A stretch of DNA of 36,777 nucleotides from JBCDBL01 sp039183635. Lineage in GTDB: Bacteria; Pseudomonadota; Alphaproteobacteria; Caulobacterales; Parvularculaceae. This document shows positions 7,514 through 16,310 of the stretch, piece by piece (within the stretch, counting starts at the first letter, position 1; the number at the start of each line of letters is the position of its first letter). The stretch spans positions 1 through 36,777 of the forward strand of contig JBCDBL010000024.1 in assembly GCA_039183635.1 (NCBI GenBank), in the 5' to 3' direction. The notes below the pieces were generated by a model. That model saw only the letters and a program-made list of their open reading frames with translations, searched no databases and was not told the DNA's origin. A program made the translations under genes and the position numbers.

Positions 7514-7617
7514 TAAAGCGTCTCCTGTTCAACCGGAATCAGGCAGGTGCTTTTAAGTCTTTGTTTTTTCGCATTTGCGGACGGCCAACCGTACGCGCTT
7601 GGCCTGGAAAGGCTTTA
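7514..7617 (-). repeat. Diverged copy of the 103-bp intergenic repeat (copy A)
   Basis: Read on the minus strand it aligns end to end with the copies at 11585 and 15641: TAAAGC start, CAGGCCAAG, CGGTTGGCCGTCCG, AAATGCGAAAAAACAAAGAC, CCTGCCTGATTCCG, and a final GCTTTA. It carries scattered substitutions. It lies directly upstream of rnpB and may overlap its promoter region. Confidence 0.85.
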
Positions 7618-7655
7618 AGGCTTGACGATGCGTTTGCGACGGCGCACCTGTTAGA

Positions 7656-8055
<400 letters not shown>

Positions 8056-8180
8056 TTTCGCTTCATTACAAGGCGCGTCCAGGCTTTGTGGAGCGTCGAC
8101 CTGCAGTTTTCGTATACCTAAAAACAATCGGCTCTTGGCGGTGTTTCTAGCGCGCGTCTCGTTCAATCGGGTTCACACGG

Positions 8181-8270
8181 GCGTGCTCCAGGTCTTTGTT
8201 TTGACGGTCGAACACTTGTTCGACCTTTTGCGAGAAAACCGGTATCCGCTTTTGCGCGACACGCTCTAAT
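8181..8270. repeat. Intergenic hairpin-bearing repeat related to the 103-bp family (copy E); gap 8056-8383
   Basis: The gap between rnpB and the next gene has no credible ORF. It holds a repeat with a small inner hairpin (CGAACACTTGTTCG) followed by AAAACCGGTATCCGCTTTTG and CGACACGCTCTAA, nearly the same as the module at 28690-28720. After it comes an AT-rich stretch (about 8270-8345) that probably holds the promoter of the gene at 8384. Confidence 0.65.
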
Positions 8271-8383
8271 AAAGACTGTGCGCTCATGATTGAAAAGAAT
8301 TGAGGATTAATCATTGAAATATTAGTAGACCTTACTTAATCGAACGGTGACGAGGACTTTGAGGTGGGCAAGGAGGCGGCTTT

Positions 8384-11300
8384 GTGCGCGATATTGGCGT
8401 AAAAGAAATGGGGATGATGGCCAAAAACGCTGTTTTACAAATGCGCGCCGATCTTCTTAAGGTTAACAAATATGATTTGTACGCTCCTTTAGTTGTCGGC
8501 GTCCTGTGCGCGGCAATTGGGGGAGGGCTTTATGCAAACACAAATTCCGCAATCTTTACAGCGCCTGATTTCTGGTTCAACGCTGACATTCAGCGTATCA
8601 TCGAAAACATTACAGAACGCGGCAGCGATCACTATCGCACTAAAGTGCATCCTTTGTTTTCTCTGGTGTTCGGAACGCCATTTGTTGTTTTAAAACAGCT
8701 TGGCGTCCCGGTTTATACTGTCGTTGCTGCGTTTGTCAGTGTCGCAGCTTTCGTTCACGGCGCCTTATTTTACAGCCTTGTACGTATGATCGGCGGGAGC
8801 CGGTTAACGGCATTACTTGCGATTTTTCTGTTGTGCGCCACGTCAGCGTGGATATTTTGGTCGGGCGTTCCCGAAACCTATATGTTTGGCGGCGCATCTA
8901 TACTGTTTTGCCTTTTATGGGTTGCAATGCCGCGTACGCCGCATGACGGCGTACTGGGACGTGTCGCTTCCGTTTTTAGTCTCAGTGTTACCGTGACCAA
9001 CTGGATGGCTGGCGTCGTCGCGGCTTTCGCCGTTTTGCGCAGAGCTCCTGCATTGCGAATTACGGTCGATGCGTTCGCTATCGTTGCGATGCTGAGCGTC
9101 GTCCAATCATTCCTTTATCCCAGAGCCGGGGCCTTTCTCAATTTCCAGGAAGAAACAAAGTACATCATGACAAGCGGCTTATGGGAGCGGCTTTCTGCTT
9201 TTTTCTTCCATGGCCTTGTCATGCCGGGGTTTTCAGAAACCAGTATAGTTTGGCAGGGGGAGCGTATTCCCATCCTTTCGGTGCAAAGCGTCCCGCCTGC
9301 ACAGTCCGTGTTGGCCGCAGTCTGCTTAGTCGGATGGGCGGTGTTGGTTGCAGGGGGGCTTCGTTATTTAACGAGACTGGAAAACGGCGGTTTTAAGATC
9401 GCATTTGTTGTAATTCTGGCCGGTCAGTTCGGCTTGCATCTTCTTTATGGCGGGGAGACATTTCTGTATGCCGCTCATTATGCGCCCCTGATTGTTTTGC
9501 TTGCGACGATGAGCATGCTGGGCGCGCGCCGCCGATTGTTTATGAGCGTTGCAGTCGTCACCGGCGCGTTGACCGCTGTTCATAACGTCGGCGTATTCCG
9601 CGAGGTTATCGCGATCGAGGTTTCATCATCTGCGCGCAGTGAGGTGCAAGCGGCAATGGCTGCGCGGCCTGCCGACCCTTGGCCGCGCGGCGATGACCAC
9701 TTTATCTTGGCCCCCCCTTTTAGCTTGGCGGAACAAAAGTCCTATCTGGAACCGGGCGGCAGCATGAGCCCTGTTGTCGGCGGGCCAGGCGTATCCTTTT
9801 GGTTGGCCGATGCAACGGGCGCAATCATTACGACATCAGACGATGCGAAGCTGCCCAATTTGCAGCACCGTTTCGGTTTTGAGGACGGCGCGTCGCTGCC
9901 GGTCGTCGATTTTCAAAATGATTTCTACAAGGCGCGCTGGCGTATTGTTCGGCGCGGCGTGTGGGAGCTTGAGGTCGCCGTTTTACAGGACGGTCTCGAT
10001 TTATCCGCTGTCATTCGCGCCGTCGGGCCGGCTGCAGGCCCAGTGGTCGACATCAGGCGCGAAGGTGCGCAATGCGTCATAACAGACTTACGATGGCGGG
10101 CCTGCGTTCCCGGCGGCGACGTTGCGTATATCGGGGATGAACATGATCCCGACTGGATGCGTGATGCTGAGATGACGAAAGACCGGGTGCGTGATGAACG
10201 AGGCTGGGCGGCGGCCCGTTTATCGTCTCCATCCGGTCAGCCTTTCAAACTTGTTTTGGAGGATATGGACGCCGGCGCGCGCGCGCCTATCGCTTCAGCG
10301 CTGCCAGAAACAGTGGTCAACGGACTGGATCGTGTCGATTACATGATTAAGGCGCAAACCGCTCATCTTTTAATGGGCCTTGTTAATAATGAGACCCGGC
10401 CCGGCGATCCCGTCAATTATCCATTGGATTGGCAAAGGGACGGCGCTTATGTCGTTACGGCTTTGGCGCGTGCAGGTCGAACGGATGTGGCGTTGCAGTT
10501 GGCGGATCGCTTCGCCAAAACCGACTTTTTTGGAGGATTTGGCGCGGAAGGCGATGCGCCTGGCCTGTCGTTGTGGGCGATTGGCGAATTAGGACATATT
10601 TTGAGCGACCCAGAGTTTGATCAGCGCGTTTGGCCTGATGTTCAGCGTAAGGCTGATTTACTTATGGCGTACTTGACCAATGACCGAAAGGCGTATGCTG
10701 ATTTTGATGGTCCGCCCGTTCCCCATCACGCGGGAGACCCTATGTTGCGCCTTGTGTCGTATGGTGTGCAAGATGGTCTGATTTACGGGCGTATGGATTG
10801 GCATACGCCGCTTCTTTACATAAACGCCGTCTCATGGCGCGGCTTGCTTGAAGCGGCGTATATCGCCGAGCGCCTGGGACATGAAGAAGACATGCAGCAG
10901 TGGCGCGATGCTGCGGCTGACTTAAAAGTTGCTTGGCGACAAGAGCTCCACGATCGCCGTCAACGCGAAAACAGTCGAACTTTGATGAGTGGGTTGTGGC
11001 CGACATTCATCGCAACAGAAGACATAGCTCTTTTTGCAGACGCCCTGACCCAGAAAACGCGTCTGACGCGTTATGACGATAAACCTCTTTGGACCTATTT
11101 CGAGGTCGCGAAAGCTCATCAATGGTTGTATCTCGACAATGCGCCTTACGCTTGGCGTATGATTGATAAGATCTTCACGCATTCTGAGCTGTCGGGCCTG
11201 CAGGTTTTGTGGGAAGGAGAGGGGGAAGAGAACGCATTTGGCGGGTGGGGTTCTGTGCGCGGTTGGGTCCGTCCGCCCCATGTATCGCCGCATTACTGGT

Positions 11301-11587
11301 CTGCGGCGGAGTTGTTGTCGTTCGCTTTAGATGCATTGGCGTATGTGGAATTGGATGCTGAGGATGCGCCAACCCTTGTGATAGGCGCAGGCGTGAAAGA
11401 CGCTTGGCTCAAAGAGTCTATAAAGGCGTCCGAAGTTCATACCAGAATTGGCGTCATATCCTGGGATTGGGATGGTGAGACGCTCACGGTCGATCGGCCG
11501 GCCGGAGAGGCGAAGTTGCGTTTGGGGGCGGCGTTTCCACCGTCCACCCAGGTCATCGATTTAGGCGCTGTGTCGGTGGCGCCCTAA
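8384..11587 (+). CDS. Large membrane protein: multi-span GT-C-like N-terminus fused to a six-hairpin glycosidase-like domain
   Basis: GTG 8384 is supported by AAGGAGG at 8370-8376. The 1067-residue product starts with about ten hydrophobic segments (about 33-410). The first loop carries acidic residues and an HPLFSLVFG motif of the kind seen in GT-C-fold glycosyltransferase relatives. Residues about 430-650 form a soluble linker. From about 654 the sequence resembles (alpha/alpha)6 glycosidases such as GH15: LDWQRDGAYVV at about 680, repeated helical hairpins, and an acidic WEGEGEENAFGGWG segment near 943-956. Having both parts on one chain suggests a membrane-bound enzyme making or trimming a surface glycan; this is inference. 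Its stop codon is the first three bases of a repeat. Confidence 0.7.
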   Translation: MRDIGVKEMGMMAKNAVLQMRADLLKVNKYDLYAPLVVGVLCAAIGGGLYANTNSAIFTAPDFWFNADIQRIIENITERGSDHYRTKVHPLFSLVFGTPFVVLKQLGVPVYTVVAAFVSVAAFVHGALFYSLVRMIGGSRLTALLAIFLLCATSAWIFWSGVPETYMFGGASILFCLLWVAMPRTPHDGVLGRVASVFSLSVTVTNWMAGVVAAFAVLRRAPALRITVDAFAIVAMLSVVQSFLYPRAGAFLNFQEETKYIMTSGLWERLSAFFFHGLVMPGFSETSIVWQGERIPILSVQSVPPAQSVLAAVCLVGWAVLVAGGLRYLTRLENGGFKIAFVVILAGQFGLHLLYGGETFLYAAHYAPLIVLLATMSMLGARRRLFMSVAVVTGALTAVHNVGVFREVIAIEVSSSARSEVQAAMAARPADPWPRGDDHFILAPPFSLAEQKSYLEPGGSMSPVVGGPGVSFWLADATGAIITTSDDAKLPNLQHRFGFEDGASLPVVDFQNDFYKARWRIVRRGVWELEVAVLQDGLDLSAVIRAVGPAAGPVVDIRREGAQCVITDLRWRACVPGGDVAYIGDEHDPDWMRDAEMTKDRVRDERGWAAARLSSPSGQPFKLVLEDMDAGARAPIASALPETVVNGLDRVDYMIKAQTAHLLMGLVNNETRPGDPVNYPLDWQRDGAYVVTALARAGRTDVALQLADRFAKTDFFGGFGAEGDAPGLSLWAIGELGHILSDPEFDQRVWPDVQRKADLLMAYLTNDRKAYADFDGPPVPHHAGDPMLRLVSYGVQDGLIYGRMDWHTPLLYINAVSWRGLLEAAYIAERLGHEEDMQQWRDAAADLKVAWRQELHDRRQRENSRTLMSGLWPTFIATEDIALFADALTQKTRLTRYDDKPLWTYFEVAKAHQWLYLDNAPYAWRMIDKIFTHSELSGLQVLWEGEGEENAFGGWGSVRGWVRPPHVSPHYWSAAELLSFALDALAYVELDAEDAPTLVIGAGVKDAWLKESIKASEVHTRIGVISWDWDGETLTVDRPAGEAKLRLGAAFPPSTQVIDLGAVSVAP

Positions 11588-11687
11588 AGCATTTCCAGGC
11601 CAAGTGTGTGCGGTTGGCCGTCCGGAAATGCGAAAAAACAAAGACTTAAAGCGCCTGCCTGATTCCGATTGAAGAAGAGGCGCTTTA
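11585..11687 (+). repeat. 103-bp intergenic repeat, copy B
   Basis: This copy reads as identical over its whole 103 bases to the one at 15641-15743. It begins with TAAAGC, whose TAA is the stop codon of the preceding gene, and ends with GCGCTTTA, giving short terminal inverted ends (TAAAGC/GCTTTA-like). Diverged copies lie at 7514 and 28720. Confidence 0.92.
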
Positions 11688-11704
11688 ATGCATGTTTTGA
11701 GCTT

Positions 11705-11744
11705 AGAGCATGTCGTCCGAAACCGATTAAACGAGACGTGCTCT
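11705..11744. repeat. Palindromic AGAGCATGTC hairpin
   Basis: AGAGCATGTCGT pairs with ACGAGACGTGCTCT (one G-T pair and a small bulge). It resembles the AGAGCATGTCG palindromes common between alphaproteobacterial genes. It sits between convergent genes and could help end transcription, though no T-run follows. Confidence 0.5.
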
Positions 11745-11818
11745 AGCTGTGCTGTTTCAATAGGTTGTCCGTTCGGACCGCCGGGTTAAGAGCAGGGAAT
11801 GTGCGACGCGCATAGTTG

Positions 11819-13111
11819 TTAAAATGAAACGCTCATATTAAGGCGTATGCGATCTAACCAATCGTTCGGATCGTCAGCGCCTGCAAACGCGGCATCGAGA
11901 GGCTTGTAATGATACCAGGTGGCGTTCAGCTTCAGCCGGTCTTGGGCCAGAATATCGAAAACGAACTCCCAAACTTCATAATTGGTGGCGATTGTTAGAT
12001 TGTCGTTGGAAAAGGCGGCGAGCACGGCGTCAGTCTCCACCGCGGCATAGCCGAGGCCGAAACGCGTGTCGCCACGCTCAGTGAGCCGGCCGACGAAAAT
12101 ATCGGCGCCATATCCGGTATCTTCCGTAGATGTAGAGTCAATATTTTTAACGTAATCGGCTTTCAGCTGCAGCGGCCAACGTTCGCCAAGGCCAGTGTAC
12201 CGCACATCTAAAATAAGATCGAGCAAGTCGAAGTCTGACAGATAACTGCCGTCCGGCTGCAACAGATTGGAGCGCAGATCGCCACCGTCGGCGCCGTCGA
12301 TACTGTCGAGCGTGTAATCAAAATAGGCCGCAGCCAGTTGCGCCCGCCAGGCCGAAGTCGGGGCGACGCTGAGGGCGACCTGGCCGCCCGCCATATAGCT
12401 GTCGGCGCCGGCTGTGTCTTCGTCGACGACGAAAAAGATGCCGGTGGCGCGTAAAGATGCTGCGTCCGCGAGGTCCCGTTCGTAAATGAAGGCTGCGCCT
12501 TCGGGATAAACATCTCCGTCCCAAACAATATCGGAGCTGATGAAGGGCCTTGGGATTTTACCGCCGTAAAGGGACAAATCGCCAAATGTGAATTGTGCGT
12601 AAATCTGGCTAAGGCTGATGTCGAGATCATCGCCAAAGTCCGAAAGGGTCTGGTAGCCTGAATTGGGGTCGTCCGGATCGCCTGTTTCCAAAAGGCCGGC
12701 CACTGTCAAAAAGTCGTATGGCGCATAGGCGCCGCGCAGCCTGGCGCGCAAGACCCCGCGGTTCCTGTCTTCAGCGTCTTCGTTGCTATAGTTGCCTTCG
12801 AACCTTAGGAGAAAATCGCCGGAAACGTTCACTTTACTCACAGGTGCAGGGGCTTGCGGCGCAGACGGAGCAATGTTTGGCGGAATCGTCGCAGTTTGCA
12901 CGATCGGCGTTTGTCCCGCCGTTTCAATTGGCGCGCCGAGTTGGCGTTCAATCGCCTCGATACGGCCGGAGATGCGGTTTTGTTCTTGTTTCAAAGCTTG
13001 CAGCTCTTTCAACAAAAGCTGAGCTGTTTCTTCCGAGACCTGCGCATTCGCCAGGTTGGTTCCGGCCAAAAGCGCCGCGAACGCGCATTGCGCCAATCCA
13101 TATTTCGCCAC
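11819..13111 (-). CDS. Outer-membrane porin-like beta-barrel protein
   Basis: The start is GTG 13111, five bases after AAAGGGG on the minus strand; the longer frame has no such site. The 430-residue protein has a signal peptide (MAKYGLAQC...LANA, cleavage before QVS), a short coiled coil (about 25-55), a Pro/Ala-rich linker, then alternating aromatic/polar strands typical of a barrel, ending in the outer-membrane signature Phe (MSVSF). This is the layout of the putative porin family in which a trimerising helix precedes the barrel. The transported solute is unknown. The gene stands alone between a repeat region and purC. Confidence 0.78.
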   Translation of the reverse strand: MAKYGLAQCAFAALLAGTNLANAQVSEETAQLLLKELQALKQEQNRISGRIEAIERQLGAPIETAGQTPIVQTATIPPNIAPSAPQAPAPVSKVNVSGDFLLRFEGNYSNEDAEDRNRGVLRARLRGAYAPYDFLTVAGLLETGDPDDPNSGYQTLSDFGDDLDISLSQIYAQFTFGDLSLYGGKIPRPFISSDIVWDGDVYPEGAAFIYERDLADAASLRATGIFFVVDEDTAGADSYMAGGQVALSVAPTSAWRAQLAAAYFDYTLDSIDGADGGDLRSNLLQPDGSYLSDFDLLDLILDVRYTGLGERWPLQLKADYVKNIDSTSTEDTGYGADIFVGRLTERGDTRFGLGYAAVETDAVLAAFSNDNLTIATNYEVWEFVFDILAQDRLKLNATWYHYKPLDAAFAGADDPNDWLDRIRLNMSVSF

Positions 13112-13157
13112 GACATCCCCTTTCGTTGCGTATTTTAACTGCACCTCATTTAAAAAG

Positions 13158-13940
13158 TTAGTTGGCGTCGTTATCCGATACTAAAATCGGTCCTTTCGCC
13201 GCATCGACGTTTTCCGTGTCCCGAACAACGCCAAGACGGCGCGCCACCTCCCGATAGGCCTCGGTCACCCCGCCAAGGTCTTTGCGAAAACGGTCTTTGT
13301 CGAGAATTTCATTCGTCTCCACATCCCAGAGGCGGCAGCTGTCGGGACTGATCTCGTCAGCCAGGATGAGGCGCATGAGATCGCCTTCATACTGGCGGCC
13401 AAACTCAGCTTTGAAGTCGACGAGTTTTATACCGACGCCTACGAACAGGCCGGTGAGAAAATCGTTGATCCTGAGCGCAAGGGCCATCATGTCGTCGATT
13501 TCCTGGGGCGTCGCCCAGTTGAATGCCGTGATATGTTCTTCCGACACCATCGGGTCATTCAGCTTGTCTTCTTTATAGTAAAACTCGATGATTGACCGGG
13601 GCAGGGGCGCGCCTTCTTCCAGGCCGAGCTTTTTTGCAATCGATCCGGCCGCCACGTTCCGAACAACCACTTCCAGAGGCACGATTTCCACATGGCGGAC
13701 CAATTGTTCGCGCATATTGAGACGACGTATGAAGTGTGTCGGAACGCCTGTGCGCTCCAGGTGGGTCATGATGAATTCGGAGATCCGGTTGTTAAGAACG
13801 CCTTTGCCCTCAAGCACTTCATGCTTTTGTGCGTTAAAGGCGGTGGCGTCGTCCTTAAAATATTGAATCAGCGTTCCGGGCTCTGGACCTTCATAGAGAA
13901 TTTTCGCCTTGCCTTCGTAAATTTGCTTGCGGCGCGCCAT
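13158..13940 (-). CDS. purC: Phosphoribosylaminoimidazole-succinocarboxamide synthase
   Basis: The 260-residue protein matches PurC: YEGKAKILYEG at the N-terminus, FKDDATAFNAQK, VPLEVVVRNVAAGS, and IKLVDFKAEFGR then LADEISPDSCRLWD near the C-terminus. It joins aspartate to CAIR, step 8 of de novo purine synthesis (counting from PRPP), in the cytoplasm. The start is ATG 13940 (MARRKQ), after AAAGGATG. It is divergent from the DUF1476 gene, an arrangement often kept in alphaproteobacteria. purB, which acts next, lies about 9 kb away on the plus strand rather than adjacent. Confidence 0.96.
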   Translation of the reverse strand: MARRKQIYEGKAKILYEGPEPGTLIQYFKDDATAFNAQKHEVLEGKGVLNNRISEFIMTHLERTGVPTHFIRRLNMREQLVRHVEIVPLEVVVRNVAAGSIAKKLGLEEGAPLPRSIIEFYYKEDKLNDPMVSEEHITAFNWATPQEIDDMMALALRINDFLTGLFVGVGIKLVDFKAEFGRQYEGDLMRLILADEISPDSCRLWDVETNEILDKDRFRKDLGGVTEAYREVARRLGVVRDTENVDAAKGPILVSDNDAN

Positions 13941-14112
13941 GGCGGGACATCCTTTTTCCGAAGCGTTAAGGGTCGTGGCTTTTCGACTCAAAACGGAAAC
14001 GCCCAGCCTATGCGCTATTGGCGGCCGTTGTCGCCCATTCTTTTACGACGTCGAACAGCGCTCTATACACGAGAACCTTTTCTCCCGAAAGGGCGTGACA
14101 GCACCCTTCGGG

Positions 14113-14146
14113 GCCCCTAGATCATAGGGGCGACGCAAGTGCGTCG
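14113..14146. promoter_or_regulatory. Two adjacent hairpins between divergent purC and DUF1476 genes
   Basis: GCCCCTA-GATCA-TAGGGGC (14113-14131) is followed at once by CGACGC-AAGT-GCGTCG (14131-14146), in the leader just before the DUF1476 gene. They could shape its 5' leader, or the purC promoter region on the other strand. No known riboswitch pattern is seen. Confidence 0.45.
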
Positions 14147-14170
14147 TACGTTATTTCCAAGGGAGAGAAC

Positions 14171-14494
14171 ATGACCACGTTCGATCAACGCAAAAAGGCC
14201 TTTGAGGACAAATTCGCCCATGACGCAGAGCTGAAATTTAAGGCTGAGGCGCGCCGCAACAAGCTGCTCGGTCTATGGGCGGCGGAGTTGATGGGCTTGT
14301 CCGGCGGCGATGCGGACGCCTATGCCAAAGAAGTTATCAAGTCCGATTTTGAAGAGGCGGGAGACGAAGATGTGTTTCGCAAGGTGCGGGGCGATTTCGA
14401 TGCTAAGGGCGTCTCCAAGTCCGACGACCAGCTGCGCGCGAAAATGGATGCGTTGCTTGTCGAAGCGGTGGAGCAAATACAAAACGAGGGTTAA
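14171..14494 (+). CDS. DUF1476 family protein, ATP synthase zeta-subunit-like inhibitor
   Basis: The 107-residue, mainly helical protein begins MTTFDQRKKAFEDKFAHD, the usual opening of the DUF1476 family. In Paracoccus denitrificans this family supplies the zeta subunit, whose N-terminal region blocks rotation of the F1-ATPase and so limits wasteful hydrolysis. Length and sequence fit the family throughout, including ARRNKLLGLWAAELMG. GGGAG lies just upstream of ATG 14171. The stop codon TAA is part of a TAAAGCGCA hairpin repeat. Whether it inhibits ATP synthase here is inferred from family knowledge. Confidence 0.92.
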   Translation: MTTFDQRKKAFEDKFAHDAELKFKAEARRNKLLGLWAAELMGLSGGDADAYAKEVIKSDFEEAGDEDVFRKVRGDFDAKGVSKSDDQLRAKMDALLVEAVEQIQNEG

Positions 14495-14538
14495 AGCGCA
14501 CTCACAAAAGTGGGCTCCGGTTTTGTGAGCAAATGCGC
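14492..14538. terminator. Repeat-type hairpin at the DUF1476 stop codon
   Basis: CTCACAAAA (14501-14509) pairs perfectly with TTTTGTGAG (14521-14529), flanked by GCGCA/TGCGC. The repeat starts TAAAGCGC, and its TAA is the gene's stop. The hairpin may act as a transcription end; the U-run is weak. Confidence 0.55.
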
Positions 14539-14687
14539 GATAAAACTGATGCGCGTTTGCTGGCCGACAACGTTTAAACGCCCCTGTGACGCCATTGCGC
14601 CATCCTCTGCGTTCCATACTTTGCGCCGCGCTCTTGGCCCGTTAGGGTGGTCGAGGTGTCCTTAAATCACGACAAGGGAGGCGGCCT

Positions 14688-15464
14688 ATGGGGCGCGTGG
14701 ACGGTAAAACGGCTTTGGTGACAGGGGGCGGTTCCGGTCTTGGCGCTGAGACGGCGAGGCTTCTTGTAAAAGAGGGCGCGCGCGTCGCTGTTACGGACAT
14801 CAACCCTGAAAGCGCCGCGGAGGTCGCCGCCGAAATCAACGCTGAACGCGACGGCGCCGCCATATCCCTTGGTCATGACGTCACATCGCCAGAGCAATGG
14901 ACCGCAGCGCTGGACGCGGCGAAAGCCGCCTTCGGCGGCCTTAACATTCTCGTCAACAACGCCGGCATTGGCGGTACGGCGAAGAACATCGAAGAGGAAG
15001 ATCTGAAAGACTGGCTTCATGTCCAGGATGTGAACTCCACCTCTATTTTTCTAGGCTGCAAACTTGCTCTGCCTTATATGCAAGACGCCGGGCCGGGCTC
15101 CATCGTCAATATATCTTCCATCGCCGCCCATGTGGCCGACGCCAACATGCCGTCCTACAACGCTTCAAAGGCGGCGGTGCGGCATTTGACGAAATCGGTG
15201 GCGCTCCACTGTACGCGCCATAATTACGACATCCGATGTAATTCCGTGCATCCGGCCTTTGTGACGACAGCGATCCTTGCGCCGTTCGAGCAGATCCTCG
15301 GCGGAAAGGAAAACGCCCATGGCGCCCTTGCGCGGCATATTCCCATGCGGCGTCTGGGCCGGCCGGAGGAGGTGGCGTACGCCGTGCTCTACCTCGCTTC
15401 CGACGAAAGCAGCTTTTCCACCGGCAGCGAACTTATTATCGACGGCGGCCTAAGCGCAAAGTAA
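14688..15464 (+). CDS. SDR-family oxidoreductase
   Basis: The 258-residue protein is a classical short-chain dehydrogenase: cofactor motif TGGGSGLG at 12-19, NNAG at about 90-93, and catalytic Ser143/144, Tyr157 and Lys161 in the YNASK box. The Asp after the second strand (TDIN, about 37) favours NAD(H) over NADP(H). Overall it resembles hydroxysteroid and cyclic-alcohol dehydrogenases, but the substrate cannot be read from the sequence. GGGAGG precedes ATG 14688 by six bases. It stands alone, with repeat material downstream. Confidence 0.88.
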   Translation: MGRVDGKTALVTGGGSGLGAETARLLVKEGARVAVTDINPESAAEVAAEINAERDGAAISLGHDVTSPEQWTAALDAAKAAFGGLNILVNNAGIGGTAKNIEEEDLKDWLHVQDVNSTSIFLGCKLALPYMQDAGPGSIVNISSIAAHVADANMPSYNASKAAVRHLTKSVALHCTRHNYDIRCNSVHPAFVTTAILAPFEQILGGKENAHGALARHIPMRRLGRPEEVAYAVLYLASDESSFSTGSELIIDGGLSAK

Positions 15465-15640
15465 GTCTTGCAGTCTGGAGCCGCGTTGCCGGCGAGGCGG
15501 GGCGCTCCGTCGCCGTTCATGCTGATTCGTTTCAGGTGATGTAAACGCGCTCTTGAAAAACCCGTCTTACCGCGCGGCACTCGCGGCGTCGTCGCACGGT
15601 TGTGAGGCGAAGTTGATTGGCGTTCTCAACGTCTCCGCCT

Positions 15641-15743
15641 TAAAGCATTTCCAGGCCAAGTGTGTGCGGTTGGCCGTCCGGAAATGCGAAAAAACAAAGA
15701 CTTAAAGCGCCTGCCTGATTCCGATTGAAGAAGAGGCGCTTTA
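15641..15743 (+). repeat. 103-bp intergenic repeat, copy C
   Basis: This copy reads as the same 103 bases as copy B at 11585-11687, some 4 kb away and in the same orientation. It lies just upstream of the DoxX-like gene, in its likely promoter region. That suggests recent spread or gene conversion. Confidence 0.92.
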
Positions 15744-15777
15744 GGGTCACATCACAAAAAGGGACCAGGAGGATGCT

Positions 15778-16218
15778 ATGGCTTATCTGCGTTGGGGCGC
15801 CGCGCTCTTTTTAGCGGCTTTTCTCGTTTTCATGGGCGTTCAAAAATTTGGCGCTGAAAATTTCATCTTTGAGCGGATCGCTGAACGATCCGGTATTGAA
15901 CTGTTCGAGCCGACAGTGCGTATCTTTGTCGGTGTTATGGAAGTCGCCGCTGGCGTTCTATTGATTTTGCCCGCAACCCGTGTGTTCGGCGCTGGGATCG
16001 GCGGCGGGGCCATCGGCGGCGCGGTTTTGTTTCACCTGTCGCCATGGCTCGGCGTTCTCACCCCGACCGGCCCCGGCGTGACCGAGGAAAGCCCGGCCTT
16101 GTTCATAACGGCTCTGGCGTTTGGGGGGCTATCGCTTATTGTTTTGGTGTTAGAGCGTGAACGTGTCGTTGACGTGCTGTCGCGCTTTGGTCTTGTGAAG
16201 CGGAACGCTCACATATAA
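15778..16218 (+). CDS. DoxX-like four-helix membrane protein
   Basis: The 146-residue protein has four hydrophobic segments (about 5-20, 48-68, 72-92, 108-128) and a conserved-looking FMGVQKFG after the first helix, in line with the DoxX/DUF417-type membrane family. AGGAGG at 15767-15772 sets the start. Members are linked to redox or quinone-related functions in some bacteria, but no specific role can be given. It may be monocistronic, transcribed from within or after the repeat copy. Confidence 0.7.
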   Translation: MAYLRWGAALFLAAFLVFMGVQKFGAENFIFERIAERSGIELFEPTVRIFVGVMEVAAGVLLILPATRVFGAGIGGGAIGGAVLFHLSPWLGVLTPTGPGVTEESPALFITALAFGGLSLIVLVLERERVVDVLSRFGLVKRNAHI

Positions 16219-16245
16219 TTTTAATACTTTCGTAAATTCCTCGAT

Positions 16246-16287
16246 CGTCATCCTGAATGATTTGCTTTGCAAATCTTCAGGATGACG
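16246..16287. terminator. Long hairpin between convergent genes
   Basis: CGTCATCCTGAA plus GATTTGC pair with GCAAATC plus TTCAGGATGACG, a 19-bp stem with a single bulged T and a 3-nt loop. It lies between the DoxX-like gene and yajQ, which converge, so it could end both transcripts. The arms are repeat-like rather than typical GC stem plus U-run. Confidence 0.65.
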
Positions 16288-16310
16288 CTTTGATCGAAAC
16301 GTAAGCCGCC

